A stretch of DNA of 64,000 nucleotides from DATLGB01 sp037724045 (GCA_037724045.1 JBBJOW010000014.1:1-64000), one strand, 5' to 3'. Counted from the stretch's first letter, positions 1-8,890 are shown. Program-made: numbers and translations. The notes: a model not told the origin generated them from the sequence alone.

Positions 1-1423
1 GCACGATCTTGTTGTTGACCTTCGCGCCGACGCAGCGGTGCCCGACGTCGGTGTGCACCTCGTAGGCGAAGTCCAGCGGCGTGGCGCCGTGGGCGAGGCG
101 CTTGACCTCTCCCTTGGGCGTGAAGACGTAGACCTCCTCGTCGATCAGCTCGTCCTTGAGCGTCGCGGCGAAGTCCTCGGCGTCGAGGTCACCCTCCTCG
201 TCGAGCAGCGCCTTGAGCCACTTGAGCTTGACGTCGGCGAAGTCGGCGTTCGCCGCGCCGCCCTCCTTGTAGGTCCAGTGGGCCGCGACCCCGTACTCGG
301 CCCGCTCGTGCATGTCGGCGGTCCGGATCTGGATCTCCAGCGGCCGTCCCTCGGGCCCGATCACCGTGGTGTGCAGCGCCTGGTACATGTTGAACTTGGG
401 CATGGCGATCATGTCCTTGAACCGGCCGGGCAGCGGCTTCCACAGGGAGTGGATGACGCCGACCGCCCCGTAGCAGTCCTTGACGGAGTCCACGATCACC
501 CGCATGGCCGTGAGGTCGTAGATCTCGTTGAACTCGCGGCCCTTCTTGCTCATCTTCGTGTGGATGGAGTAGAAGTGCTTCGCCCGCCCCGAGATGTCGG
601 CGCGGATGCCCAGCGCCTCGAGCTCCTGCTCGAGGTAGCCGCCCGCCTTGGCGACGTACCGCTCGCGCTCGTCACGCTGCTGGTTGACCAGCGACTTGAC
701 CTCCTGGTACTTGCGCGGGTGCAGTGTTGCGAAGGCGAGATCCTCGAGCTCCCACTTGATGGCGTGGATGCCGAGCCGGTGCGCGATCGGCGCGTAGATC
801 TCGAGCGTCTCGCGCGCCTTCTCGATCTGCTTCTGCTTTGGCATCGACGCCAGCGTGCGCATGTTGTGCAGCCGGTCGGCCAGCTTGATCAGGATGACCC
901 GGATGTCCGTGGCCATCGCCACGAGCATCTTGCGGTAGTTCTCGGCCTGCGCCTCGTCGCGCGACTGGAACACCACGCCGGTCAGCTTCGTCACGCCGTT
1001 GACCAGGCCGCACACCTCGTCGCCGAACGCCTCGTTGACCTCCTGCAGCGACGCGGTGGTGTCCTCGACGGTGTCGTGCAGCAGGGCAGCGCACAGCGTC
1101 GCCTCGTCCAGGCGCATGCCCGCGCAGATCTTGGCGACGCCGACCGGGTGGGTGATGAACTCCTCGCCGGACTTGCGGCGCTGGTCGGCGTGGTGCTCAC
1201 AGGCGAAGACGAACGCCTGCACGAGGCGGGCGCGCTCGATCGGCGCGGCCGTCTCGTCGGCATGCTCGGAGACGACGGCGAACAGGTCGGCGAGCAGCTC
1301 GCGCTCGAGCGGCGTGAGGTCCGCCGGCGCCTCGGGCAGCGGGATGGCGTGCTCCTCGGTCTCCGTGCCGACGCTGCGGCGCTCGACGAAGTTCGCCAGC
1401 GCGTCCTCGTCGGGCTCGATCAC
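1..1423 (-). CDS. relA: (p)ppGpp synthetase/hydrolase, RelA/SpoT family (3' end cut by window edge)
   Basis: Bifunctional stringent-response enzyme that makes and degrades (p)ppGpp from GTP/GDP and ATP in the cytoplasm. The first 474 codons are present. An N-terminal HD hydrolase domain is seen (HHADQRRKSGEEFITHP near residues 77-92, catalytic HD pair at about 116-117 in LLHDTVEDT). The RelA_SpoT synthetase domain follows (PLPGRFKDMIAMPK, YQALHTTVIGPEG, EIQIRT, YGVAAHWTYK), then the start of the TGS domain (VYVFTPKGEV, LDFAYEVHTDVGHRC). The rest of TGS and the ACT region lie beyond position 1. The GTG start at 1423 overlaps the recJ stop in a GTGA, which implies translational coupling. Both catalytic domains look intact, so a bifunctional Rel enzyme is the likely reading. 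Confidence 0.95.
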   Translation of the reverse strand, partial: MIEPDEDALANFVERRSVGTETEEHAIPLPEAPADLTPLERELLADLFAVVSEHADETAAPIERARLVQAFVFACEHHADQRRKSGEEFITHPVGVAKICAGMRLDEATLCAALLHDTVEDTTASLQEVNEAFGDEVCGLVNGVTKLTGVVFQSRDEAQAENYRKMLVAMATDIRVILIKLADRLHNMRTLASMPKQKQIEKARETLEIYAPIAHRLGIHAIKWELEDLAFATLHPRKYQEVKSLVNQQRDERERYVAKAGGYLEQELEALGIRADISGRAKHFYSIHTKMSKKGREFNEIYDLTAMRVIVDSVKDCYGAVGVIHSLWKPLPGRFKDMIAMPKFNMYQALHTTVIGPEGRPLEIQIRTADMHERAEYGVAAHWTYKEGGAANADFADVKLKWLKALLDEEGDLDAEDFAATLKDELIDEEVYVFTPKGEVKRLAHGATPLDFAYEVHTDVGHRCVGAKVNNKIV

Positions 1424-3843
1424 GCCGCCTTCTGTTGCGACGCGCTCGTCAGACACGCGTGCCCCGCTTCCAGCCGGCGTGCGTATTCGAGGTACGCGGA
1501 GGAGCGCTCGGGTGCGACCTTGACCCCGGGGTTGGAGCGCAGGCTGAAGGACGTGGCATCGAAGGAGAGGAGATCGAGCTCGCGCAGGACCCGGACGAGG
1601 CGGCCGGCGAGCGCGGGTGTGCGTGGCTGCGTGCCGTCGCCGCGCAGGAGCGCTTCGGCGCGCTCGCCGGCGAGGGCTTCACGACGGAGACCTCGGTACA
1701 GCGCCCGCATCGGGTCGAGGAGGGTGTATTCCCACTCATGGATCGCCTGGGCAAAGCGTAGCTCGCCGTCGCCCCAGGCCAGGTGGGTGAACCCGTTACC
1801 GCCCAGTTGATCAACTGCGGCATCGAAGGAGGGTGGGTCGAGCGCCACGACGTGCTCGTACGCGGGTGCGAGGTCGGGGGCGGCGGCCCAGGTGGTGAGG
1901 TCGAAGCCGCCGACGCGCAGGTTCGCGGCGCGATGCGCCGCATGGGCGCACACGACCAGCACCGACTCGCCGGTGGCCACCAGGTCCGCGATCGTCCCCG
2001 CGATCCCCCGTCCACGCACATCGCGCACGAACCGTGTGCGATCACTTCCGGTTTCCGGAAGTGATCGCACGCGGTTCGCCGGAAGCGCCGCGCGCAGCTC
2101 GGCCAGAACACCCGCAGCGAACGATTCCGGCTCCCCCACCCTTTCAATGCCTGCTGTACACAAGCGTGTGCGCCGCAGCACCACTCTGGGCTCAACGCTG
2201 CCGTTGAAGGCATTCACCTCCAGCCGCACGCAGGCGTCGACCGGCTCCGACGGGAGCGCGAGACCCTCCCCGAAGCGCACGCCGCGCGAGCGCGCGCCGC
2301 CGGCCGTGAGCCGGAAGCCGACGTGGCGCCCGCTGTCGCCCAGCTCGCGCGGGTCGGAGAGCTCCGCGCCCGGGACGAGCAGGGTCACCGCCGGGTTGGC
2401 CGCGCCGAACGGCTCGAGCTGGCGCAGCTCCTCGGCCAGCCCCAGACCGAGCGCGTCCCCGGGCACCACCGCGTCCAGGCGCTCCACCGGCACCAGGTCC
2501 TCGGGGCGCAGGACGTCGGCCGCGTGCGCGCAGAACGTGGACCGGAACGCGTCCACGCTGCCGCGCTCGATCGTCAGCCCGGCCGCCGCCCGGTGGCCGC
2601 CGTGGCGCAGCAGGTGCCGCTTGCCGGCCTCGAAGCCGGCGAGCAGGTCGAAGGCCGGAACCGAGCGGCCCGAGCCGGTCCCCTCGCCGCCGTCGAGGGC
2701 GATGAGGACAGTCGGGCGGCAACGGCGCTCGGCGATCCGCGCGGCGACGATCCCGATCACCCCCGGGTGCCAGTCCTCACCGGCCAGCACGTACGCCGGC
2801 TGGTCAGGGCCGGCCTCGCGCACCTGTGCTTCGGCTGCGAACCGGATCTGCGTCTCCAGGTGGCGGCGGTGGGCGTTGAGACCGTCGAGCTCCTCGGCGA
2901 CCTGCCGCGCCCGGTCCTCGTCCTGGGTGAGCAGCAGCTCGAGCCCGGCGTCGGCGCGCGCGACCCGGCCGGCGGCGTTGATGCGCGGCGCGAGGCGGAA
3001 GCCGATCGCGGTCGCGTCGAGCCCGCTCGGGTCGACGCGGGCGACGGCCATGAGCGCGCGCAGCCCCGGTTTGCGCGTGGTGCGCAGGGCGCGCAGGCCC
3101 GCGCGCACGAGGGCGCGGTTCTCGTCGTGCAGTGGCACCACGTCCGCCACCGTGGCCAGCGCCACCAGGTCGAGGTCCTCGTCGGCCAGCGCGGGGTCCA
3201 GGCCGGCCTGCTCGAGCAGCGCGCCGGCGAGCTTGTAGGCGACGCCGGCGGCGCAAAGGTCCCCGCACGGGTTGCCGCCGTTCAGGCGCGGGTGCACGAT
3301 CGGCGCGTCCGGGAGCGCGCCGTCCGCGCGCGGCGTGTGGTGGTCGGTGACGACGACCTCGATCCCGGCCGCCCGGGCGGCGGCGATCTCGTCGACGGCG
3401 GTGATCGCGCAGTCGGCGGTCAGTAGGAGCTGCGTGCCGCGCGCGGCCAGCCGGGCGACGGTCGCGGCCGCCAGCCCGTATCCGTCCTGGAGCCGGCTCG
3501 GAAGGTAGGAGTCGACCCGCGCCCCGAGCGTGCGCAGTACGCGCACGAGGATCGCGGTCGACGCGACGCCGTCAACGTCGTAGTCGCCATGGACGGTGAT
3601 CCGCGAACCCCCCGCGATGTGGCGCGCCACCACCGCCGCCCCGTCGGCGAGCCCACCGAAGGCCGCCAGCGGGTGGCGCACGTCGGCGGCCATGAACGTC
3701 CGCGCGGCGACCGGATCGCCAAGGCCGCGACGCACGAGAACCTGGGCCACAGGGTGCGAGACGCCCAGCTCCTGAGCCAGCCGCGCCGCGGCGGCGAAGT
3801 CATACGGGGCGATCTCGAAGCGGGCGGATTCAGCGACGGCCAC
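1420..3843 (-). CDS. recJ: Single-stranded-DNA-specific exonuclease RecJ
   Basis: 5'-3' single-strand DNA exonuclease of recombination and mismatch repair. The 807-residue protein has the DHH-family motifs HGDYDVDG (85-92), TADCAI (about 142-147) and TDHH (166-169), the DHHA1 motif GGHRAAAG near residue 415, an OB-like region, and a long C-terminal extension of about 230 residues as in many Gram-positive RecJ proteins. The metal-binding Asp/His residues are present. It lies directly upstream of relA with a 4-nt overlap. An unusual 51-bp palindrome (2028-2078) is embedded in frame in the C-terminal extension, at residues about 589-606, without breaking the reading frame. The start at 3843 is the first ATG-type start with full N-terminal homology. 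Confidence 0.94.
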   Translation of the reverse strand: MAVAESARFEIAPYDFAAAARLAQELGVSHPVAQVLVRRGLGDPVAARTFMAADVRHPLAAFGGLADGAAVVARHIAGGSRITVHGDYDVDGVASTAILVRVLRTLGARVDSYLPSRLQDGYGLAAATVARLAARGTQLLLTADCAITAVDEIAAARAAGIEVVVTDHHTPRADGALPDAPIVHPRLNGGNPCGDLCAAGVAYKLAGALLEQAGLDPALADEDLDLVALATVADVVPLHDENRALVRAGLRALRTTRKPGLRALMAVARVDPSGLDATAIGFRLAPRINAAGRVARADAGLELLLTQDEDRARQVAEELDGLNAHRRHLETQIRFAAEAQVREAGPDQPAYVLAGEDWHPGVIGIVAARIAERRCRPTVLIALDGGEGTGSGRSVPAFDLLAGFEAGKRHLLRHGGHRAAAGLTIERGSVDAFRSTFCAHAADVLRPEDLVPVERLDAVVPGDALGLGLAEELRQLEPFGAANPAVTLLVPGAELSDPRELGDSGRHVGFRLTAGGARSRGVRFGEGLALPSEPVDACVRLEVNAFNGSVEPRVVLRRTRLCTAGIERVGEPESFAAGVLAELRAALPANRVRSLPETGSDRTRFVRDVRGRGIAGTIADLVATGESVLVVCAHAAHRAANLRVGGFDLTTWAAAPDLAPAYEHVVALDPPSFDAAVDQLGGNGFTHLAWGDGELRFAQAIHEWEYTLLDPMRALYRGLRREALAGERAEALLRGDGTQPRTPALAGRLVRVLRELDLLSFDATSFSLRSNPGVKVAPERSSAYLEYARRLEAGHACLTSASQQKAA
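2028..2078. repeat. Long palindrome inside the recJ coding frame
   Basis: Two 24-nt arms (2028-2051 and 2055-2078) are reverse complements with one mismatch and are separated by a 3-nt loop (TTT on the plus strand). The inner stem contains CACTTCCGG / CCGGAAGTG. In the recJ message this would fold into a very stable hairpin, yet it encodes about 18 residues in frame, including LPETGSDRTRF. It resembles palindromic elements that insert into protein genes without breaking the frame, such as the Rickettsia palindromic elements, but kinship to any named family is not established. Confidence 0.85.
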
Positions 3844-3900
3844 CGCGCGAACCTACGCGCGAAGACGGACGGAAAACGCGCCGGCTCAGCCAGGCTCAGC

Positions 3901-4197
3901 TCAACGGCGCGGGGCCACGCCGCCGCGGGCCTTGTCGTCGAGGTGCTCCTGGCGGACGCCGATGAAGTAGACGGCGGCGATGCCCAGCAGCGCGCCGGGA
4001 ACGGAGATGAGCACGTCGCCGACGTTCAGGGCGCTGTTGCCGGGAACGGACAGGCCGCTGAGCAGCCACCCGGACAGGAAAGCCCCGACGCAGGCGCCGA
4101 CGAAGGCGCCGACTATCCCTGCCCAGAAGCGGTCGGGCAAGAAGACGGTGAAGTGCCAGATGGCCAGCCCGACCATCACCCACACGAGACCGGCCAC
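3901..4197 (-). CDS. Small three-helix membrane protein of unknown function
   Basis: A 98-residue hydrophobic protein with three probable membrane segments: GLVWVMVGLAIWHFTVFL near the N-terminus, a glycine-rich GIVGAFVGACVGAFLSGWLL, and a third around VPGALLGIAAVYFIGV. It ends in a short basic tail. I do not recognise a family with certainty; the glycine-rich middle helix recalls YeaQ/GlsB-type small membrane proteins. The start chosen is the GTG at 4197, which sits exactly at the end of a CTAG-bounded repeat element. An in-frame TTG at 4353 would begin inside that element and add about 52 residues of low-complexity basic sequence. It follows secDF on the same strand. If the element were absent, the secDF stop TAG and this GTG would overlap as TAGTG. 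Confidence 0.6.
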   Translation of the reverse strand: MAGLVWVMVGLAIWHFTVFLPDRFWAGIVGAFVGACVGAFLSGWLLSGLSVPGNSALNVGDVLISVPGALLGIAAVYFIGVRQEHLDDKARGGVAPRR

Positions 4198-4365
4198 TAG
4201 ATGATCGATTCCAAATTCGGGTGGCGCGTGCTCGCGCGCCAGGCGGCGCCGGATCGCCACCCGAATCCTCGTGAATACGTCCGTATTCCCTTCGGATCCG
4301 GTCGGCGCCCGGCATCCACCTGACGCGCAAGCACGACCACGGAGTATTCGCAATCAACCATCTAG
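4197..4365. mobile_element. 169-bp CTAG-bounded inverted-repeat element (type 2)
   Basis: The stretch begins and ends in CTAG. Imperfect terminal inverted repeats run inward: CTAGATGATCGATTCC on the left against CTAGATGGTTGATTGC read from the right. Inside are an inverted repeat ATTCGGGTGGCG ... CGCCACCCGAAT, a hairpin GAATACG TC CGTATTC and another GC-rich hairpin, GGCGCG ... CGCGCC. It spans exactly from the secDF stop codon to the GTG of the next gene. Its size and CTAG ends match the three 168-bp elements elsewhere in the window, but its centre lacks their shared core, so I treat it as a separate or strongly diverged type. It is non-coding and far too short for a transposase. Confidence 0.6.
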
Positions 4366-7205
4366 CGCGGCCTCCCGTGGCGGGTGTTGCGCGGCTTGCG
4401 GTCCTTGTCCTCGCCGTTCTCGCCGTCCTGGGCGCGAGCGCGGCGGCCACCGGCCGGCCGCGAGGTCCGTGGCGGCGCGACCGTGGGCTTGGACTCGACG
4501 CCGAGGTTGGCGACAAGATCGTCGAACTCCTCCTGGCTGACGCCCTCCTCCGGCGACGAGGCGACGGAGCGGCGACCGCGCTTGGACGGCGCGATGTCGA
4601 TCGGCTCGCCCGCGGACGCGACCGCGTAGGCGGGGATGTGCCCGTGCTCGGCGAGGATGCGCGCGGTGCGGGCCTTGTAGATCGGCTCGCGCTCCTTCCA
4701 CAGCGACACGACCGGGCCGGCGATGAACACGGACGAATAGGTGCCCGAGAGCGTCCCGATGAGCAGTGCGAAGGCGAAGTCCTTGAGCGTCTCGCCACCG
4801 AACAGCAGCAGGCCGAAGACCGGTAGCGCGGTGCAGAACGACGTCGCCAGTGAGCGCACGATGACCTCTGACATGGAGCGGTTGACGATCTGCGAGAAGG
4901 TCGCGGACGGCATGCGCGGGATGTTCTCCCGGATCCGGTCGAACACGATGATGGTGTCGTAGAGCGAGAAGCCGAGGATGGTCAACAGCGCCGCGACCGT
5001 CGACGCCGTCACCTCCTGGCCGACGAGGGCGTAGACGCCCGCCGTGATGAGGATGTCGTGCATGAGCGCGATCAGCACCGGCACGGCGAACTTCCACTGG
5101 AAGCGCAGCGCGATGTAGACCGCGATCACGACCAGCGAGGCGATGATCGCGACAAGCGCCGAGTTGGCGATCGACTGTCCGAAGGTCGGGCCGATCGAGT
5201 TCGACGAAGAGGACTCGAGGCCGTATGCCTCGTCGAGCGCGTTCTCGACCTCGTCGACCTGCGGCGGCTCGAGTTGGGCCGTCGAGATCTGCACGACGTT
5301 GTCGCCGAGATCCTCCGCCGTGAGCGTCTGGACCTCGGAGCCCTCGAACCCGGCTTCCGAGATGGTGTCGCGCACCTGCTCGACCGCGACGGGCTGCTCG
5401 AGCGACGCCTGGATGCGGGTGCCGGCCTCGAAGTCGATGCCCAGCTCGAGGCCCTTGCCGGCGATGCCGATGGCGCCGATGAGCAGGATCACGCCCGACG
5501 CCGAGAAGAAGTACTTGGACTTGCCCATGAAGTCGATCCGCGTCCCGCCGCGCTCGCCCCCCGCGCCGAGCGAGGACTTGGACTTGAGGAGGTTCGTCCC
5601 GCGCAGCGAGAGCAGGATCGCCTGCGTCGCGAGCACCGCGGTGAACAGCGAGACGACGGTTCCCAGGCCGAGCACGAGCGCGAAGCCCTTGACGCCGGCC
5701 GTCGCGAGGATGAAGAGGATGAAGGCGACGAGGAACGTGACGACGTTGGCGTCGAGGATCGTCCCGATGCCCTTCTTGTAGCCCTCGGCGATCGCGGCGC
5801 CGGTCGATCTGCCGCGTCTGATCTCCTCCTTGACGCGTTCGAAGATGACGATGTTCGCGTCCGCGGCGACGCCGAGCGTGAGGATCAGGCCGGCGATCCC
5901 CGGCAGCGTCAGGACGATCGGGACGAGCTTGACGAGCGCGTAGAAGTACAGCGCGTAGATCGCCAGCGCGGTGACCGCGACCAGGCCCAGCACGCGGTAG
6001 AAGACCAGCAGGAAGAGGGCGACGATGGCGAAGCCTGCGATGCCGGCCTTGAGACCCTGGTCGAGCGCCTGCTGGCCGAGCGAGGCGGACACCTGGGAGC
6101 GCGAGATCAGCTCGAGGCGGACCGGCAGCGCGCCGATCTTGAGGAAGTTCGCGAGCTCCTGGGCGGACTGGGTGGTGAAGGAGCCCGAGATCTGCGCGCC
6201 GGTCTCCCCGTCGATGCCCTCGGGATTCTCGGCGTAGTCGATGTAGGGGACCGAGACGAGCTCGTTGTCGAGCACGATCGCGAAGTGCATCGACTGGTCG
6301 ATCGAGCTGCCGCCGAGCAGCGCGTTGTCCGATCCGCGCTGGGCGAGCTCGAGCGTGACCGCCTGGAAGTCCCGTTGCCCCTTGTCGCTGAAGTCCATCG
6401 TGACGATGGGCTCGTTGGTCGTCTGGTCGAAGCTCTGCTCGGGGTTCTCGATGTCCTCGCCGTTGAGCGCCGGCTCGTCCTGGACCAGCCACCAGAGGTC
6501 GGGCTCGATCGGCTCCGCGTCGCCGATCGCGGGCGGCGGCTCCTCACGGACGATGAGGATGCCGTCGGGCACGCGGATCGCCTCGGCGCCCTCGGGCTTC
6601 TCGCCACCGGGCTCCTGCGCCCACAGGTCCTCCTCATCGGTCTCCGGCAGCCCGCCGTTGAGCGGCTGGCCGGTCTTCGCGAAGCCGTAGTAGCGCGCGT
6701 CGGACGAGCGCGTCGTCCCGTCGCTCTCGTAGGGGTCGCACTTCGCAGCGGCCAGCACGGCGTTGCGCAGGCCTGAGATGGGCGACGTCGCATCCGAGGA
6801 CGATGACGGCGTGTCCGGATTGGTCAGGCAATCCTCGTCGAGGAGGTTGAGCTCCCAGTCGTAGAAGTACATCTGCGCCGTCGACCCCACGCGGTCGGCG
6901 GCGTTCTCGGCGTTCTCGACCGCCGGCAGGTCGATCTGGATCTGGTCGGAGCCAGACTGGTTGATCGACGGCTCGGCGACGCCGAGGGAGTCCACGCGTT
7001 CGCGAATGATCTCGATGGACTGGTCGAGCGACTCCGGCGTGATCGTCTGCCCCTGCTTGGCGGGCGTCGCCTCGTAGACGAGCGACACGCCGCCCTGCAG
7101 GTCCAGGCCCAGCTTGGTCTCGCGCGCGACGAGCACGGCGACGGACCCGGCGAGCAAGCCGAGCACCAGCAGCAGGACGAAGAGGTTGCGACGGCGCTCG
7201 GTCAT
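4362..7205 (-). CDS. secDF: Fused protein translocase subunit SecDF
   Basis: Membrane component that uses the proton gradient to help the Sec channel release exported proteins. The 947-residue protein carries a SecD half followed by a SecF half. SecD features are LGLDLQGG (about 33-39), a large periplasmic P1 domain and DANIVIFERVKEE. SecF features are FMGKSKYFF, LGIDFEAGT and GFSLYDTIIVFDRIREN. About twelve hydrophobic segments are visible. The periplasmic SecD region has a long acidic insertion near residues 125-260. The cytoplasmic tail after the last helix is about 120 residues, rich in Arg, Gly and Pro. Separate secD and secF genes are usual in many actinobacteria, so the fusion is notable. 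No yajC is seen next to it. Confidence 0.94.
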   Translation of the reverse strand: MTERRRNLFVLLLVLGLLAGSVAVLVARETKLGLDLQGGVSLVYEATPAKQGQTITPESLDQSIEIIRERVDSLGVAEPSINQSGSDQIQIDLPAVENAENAADRVGSTAQMYFYDWELNLLDEDCLTNPDTPSSSSDATSPISGLRNAVLAAAKCDPYESDGTTRSSDARYYGFAKTGQPLNGGLPETDEEDLWAQEPGGEKPEGAEAIRVPDGILIVREEPPPAIGDAEPIEPDLWWLVQDEPALNGEDIENPEQSFDQTTNEPIVTMDFSDKGQRDFQAVTLELAQRGSDNALLGGSSIDQSMHFAIVLDNELVSVPYIDYAENPEGIDGETGAQISGSFTTQSAQELANFLKIGALPVRLELISRSQVSASLGQQALDQGLKAGIAGFAIVALFLLVFYRVLGLVAVTALAIYALYFYALVKLVPIVLTLPGIAGLILTLGVAADANIVIFERVKEEIRRGRSTGAAIAEGYKKGIGTILDANVVTFLVAFILFILATAGVKGFALVLGLGTVVSLFTAVLATQAILLSLRGTNLLKSKSSLGAGGERGGTRIDFMGKSKYFFSASGVILLIGAIGIAGKGLELGIDFEAGTRIQASLEQPVAVEQVRDTISEAGFEGSEVQTLTAEDLGDNVVQISTAQLEPPQVDEVENALDEAYGLESSSSNSIGPTFGQSIANSALVAIIASLVVIAVYIALRFQWKFAVPVLIALMHDILITAGVYALVGQEVTASTVAALLTILGFSLYDTIIVFDRIRENIPRMPSATFSQIVNRSMSEVIVRSLATSFCTALPVFGLLLFGGETLKDFAFALLIGTLSGTYSSVFIAGPVVSLWKEREPIYKARTARILAEHGHIPAYAVASAGEPIDIAPSKRGRRSVASSPEEGVSQEEFDDLVANLGVESKPTVAPPRTSRPAGGRRARAQDGENGEDKDRKPRNTRHGRPR

Positions 7206-7213
7206 AGCTGGAG

Positions 7214-7669
7214 CTACCTGGCCTTCTGCGGCGTCAGAATGACGAGCAAACCACCATCGTCATCGTAGGCCGGGAAGAGGTCGGCCAGCGCGGCCGCCGG
7301 GATGTCGCCCTCCGCGTGCACCGAGACCGGCTTGGCCAGCTGCCGCACGCCCCACTCCAGGGCGGTGGAGACCGGATCGTCGCCACCGTCGAACTGCAGG
7401 CCGAGGACGTCGTTGAGCGGACGGCCGATCGTCTTCTCGTCCGAAAGCCCGGTCAGCTCTTTGGACCCGCGCCCGCACGCGATGATGCGGCCCTTCTGGT
7501 CGCAGGTGAAGAAGGCCGCGTTCGGCGCCGGGTAATAGTCGTCCAAGAGCTCGAACAGGAACGCGAAGCCGCAGTTCGAGCAGCCCTTGGGCATGTTGCG
7601 AAAACCGGCCGTGCGCTCGGATTCCGAGCTGCGCCGACCGCAATTGGGACAGATGAAGAGGTGCGCCAT
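7214..7669 (-). CDS. Zinc-ribbon and PAS-domain protein
   Basis: A 151-residue cytoplasmic protein. The N-terminus has a four-cysteine zinc ribbon (CPNC at 7-10 and CSNC at 30-33). A PAS-like module follows from about residue 42 (YYPAPNAAFFTCDQ, GRGSKELTGLSDEKTIGRPLNDVLGL), ending around VILTPQKAR. There is no output domain, so it may be a redox or ligand sensor acting through protein-protein contact. It lies 8 nt upstream of secDF on the same strand, which suggests co-transcription. PAS proteins next to secDF are known from uncharacterised actinobacterial neighbourhoods; I cannot assign a role. The ATG at 7669 leads straight into the ribbon and is the natural start. Confidence 0.8.
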   Translation of the reverse strand: MAHLFICPNCGRRSSESERTAGFRNMPKGCSNCGFAFLFELLDDYYPAPNAAFFTCDQKGRIIACGRGSKELTGLSDEKTIGRPLNDVLGLQFDGGDDPVSTALEWGVRQLAKPVSVHAEGDIPAAALADLFPAYDDDGGLLVILTPQKAR

Positions 7670-7861
7670 GGTGAGCGTCGGTCAATGTAGGGAGGCCGAC
7701 TAAGCCCGAGCTTAGAGGCGCGTCCAGTAGCGACCGGCGCTCGCGGTGCGTGCTGCCCGTGCTCCCGTTCGCCTCGCGGTGCTGGCGCTCGCCTACGTCA
7801 TCGCCGCGCTCGACCTCGACCCGGCGTGCGCGCCTACGCCTTCACCTTCGGCTGAGTCCGC

Positions 7862-8890
7862 TCAGAACAGCTGCTGGCTGGGGTCGGGGACCGGCAGGCC
7901 GATGTGGCGGAAGGCGTGCGGCGTGGCTGTGCGCCCGCGCGGGGTGCGCTGGATGAAGCCGCGCTGCAGCAGGTAGGGCTCGTAGACGTCCTCGATCGTG
8001 TCCGCCTCCTCCCCCACCGTGACGGCGAGCGTCGACAGGCCGACGGGCCCGCCGCCGAAGTGGCCGCAGATCGCCTGCAGCAGCGCGCGGTCCAGCCGGT
8101 CCAGGCCGGCGTCGTCGACACCGAGCATCACGAGCGCGGCGGCGGCCGTGCCGGCGTCGATGGCACCGGTGCCGCGGACCTGCGCGAAGTCGCGCACCCG
8201 CTTGAGCAGGCGGTTGGCCACGCGCGGGGTGCCGCGGGCGCGCTCGGCGATGGCGCGGGCGCCCGCCGCGTCGGTCTCCACCTCGAGCACGCGCGCGGAG
8301 CGGACGACGATGCGTGCCAGCTCCGCCGGGTCGTAGTGGTCGAGGCGGTGCTGGATCCCGAAGCGGTCGCGCAGCGGCGTGGTCAGCAGTCCTGACCGTG
8401 TCGTGGCGCCGACGAGGGTGAAGGGCGGCAGCGGCAGCGTCATCACCCGCGCGCCGGCGCCCGAGCCGACGGTGATCGGCAGCTGGCGGTCCTCCATGGC
8501 GGGATAGAAGATCTCCTCGACCGCACGCGGCAGGCGGTGGATCTCGTCGATGAAGAAGACCGAGCGCGGTTCCAGCGAGGTCAGGAACGCGGCCACGTCG
8601 CCCTTGCGCTCGAGCGCGGGCCCCGAGGTCTGGACGAAGGGGACGTCGAGCTCGGCGGCGACGATCTGCGCCAACGAGGTCTTCCCGAGGCCGGGCGGCC
8701 CGGCGAGCAGGACGTGGTCGAGCGCCTCGCCTCGCTCGGTGGCGGCGTGCAATGAGATCGAGAGCTCGTCGCGCAGCGCCTCCTGGCCGACGAACTCGTC
8801 CAGCCGGCGCGGGCGCAGGGTGATGTCGAGGTCCTCGACGCTCTCCGCCGCGTCGTGGACGAGCTCGACCCCGGGGGTGCGGATGCTCAT
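7862..8890 (-). CDS. ruvB: Holliday junction branch migration ATPase RuvB
   Basis: AAA+ motor that drives Holliday junction migration with RuvA. The 342-residue length is typical. Motifs are the RPRRLDEFVGQ N-terminal signature, Walker A GPPGLGKT (64-71), Walker B FFIDEIH (about 113-118), sensor 1 GATTRSG, the arginine-finger region LRDRFGI, and the C-terminal winged-helix signature GFIQRTPRGR. Its start overlaps the ruvA stop by 4 nt, the third gene of the ruvC-ruvA-ruvB order. Confidence 0.97.
   Translation of the reverse strand: MSIRTPGVELVHDAAESVEDLDITLRPRRLDEFVGQEALRDELSISLHAATERGEALDHVLLAGPPGLGKTSLAQIVAAELDVPFVQTSGPALERKGDVAAFLTSLEPRSVFFIDEIHRLPRAVEEIFYPAMEDRQLPITVGSGAGARVMTLPLPPFTLVGATTRSGLLTTPLRDRFGIQHRLDHYDPAELARIVVRSARVLEVETDAAGARAIAERARGTPRVANRLLKRVRDFAQVRGTGAIDAGTAAAALVMLGVDDAGLDRLDRALLQAICGHFGGGPVGLSTLAVTVGEEADTIEDVYEPYLLQRGFIQRTPRGRTATPHAFRHIGLPVPDPSQQLF

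Noticed and set aside
38..1810. A 590-codon open frame on the plus strand opposite relA
   Set aside because: High GC creates long stop-free antisense frames. The minus strand carries unmistakable RelA and RecJ motifs, and the plus-strand translation is low-complexity.
4198..4353. Longer N-terminus (TTG at 4353) for the small membrane protein
   Set aside because: The added residues are encoded entirely by the CTAG element and are unlike the rest of the protein.
5058..6776. A 572-codon plus-strand frame opposite secDF
   Set aside because: Antisense shadow of a clearly conserved gene; composition is Arg/Asp/Glu/Val-rich with no recognisable fold.
7670..7861. A possible small secreted protein in the 192-bp gap before ruvB (GTG near 7746)
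   Set aside because: The hydrophobic stretch is weak and the frame runs into ruvB antisense. No -10 box or homology signal. A short hairpin CTAAGC ccga GCTTAG is the only structure seen.
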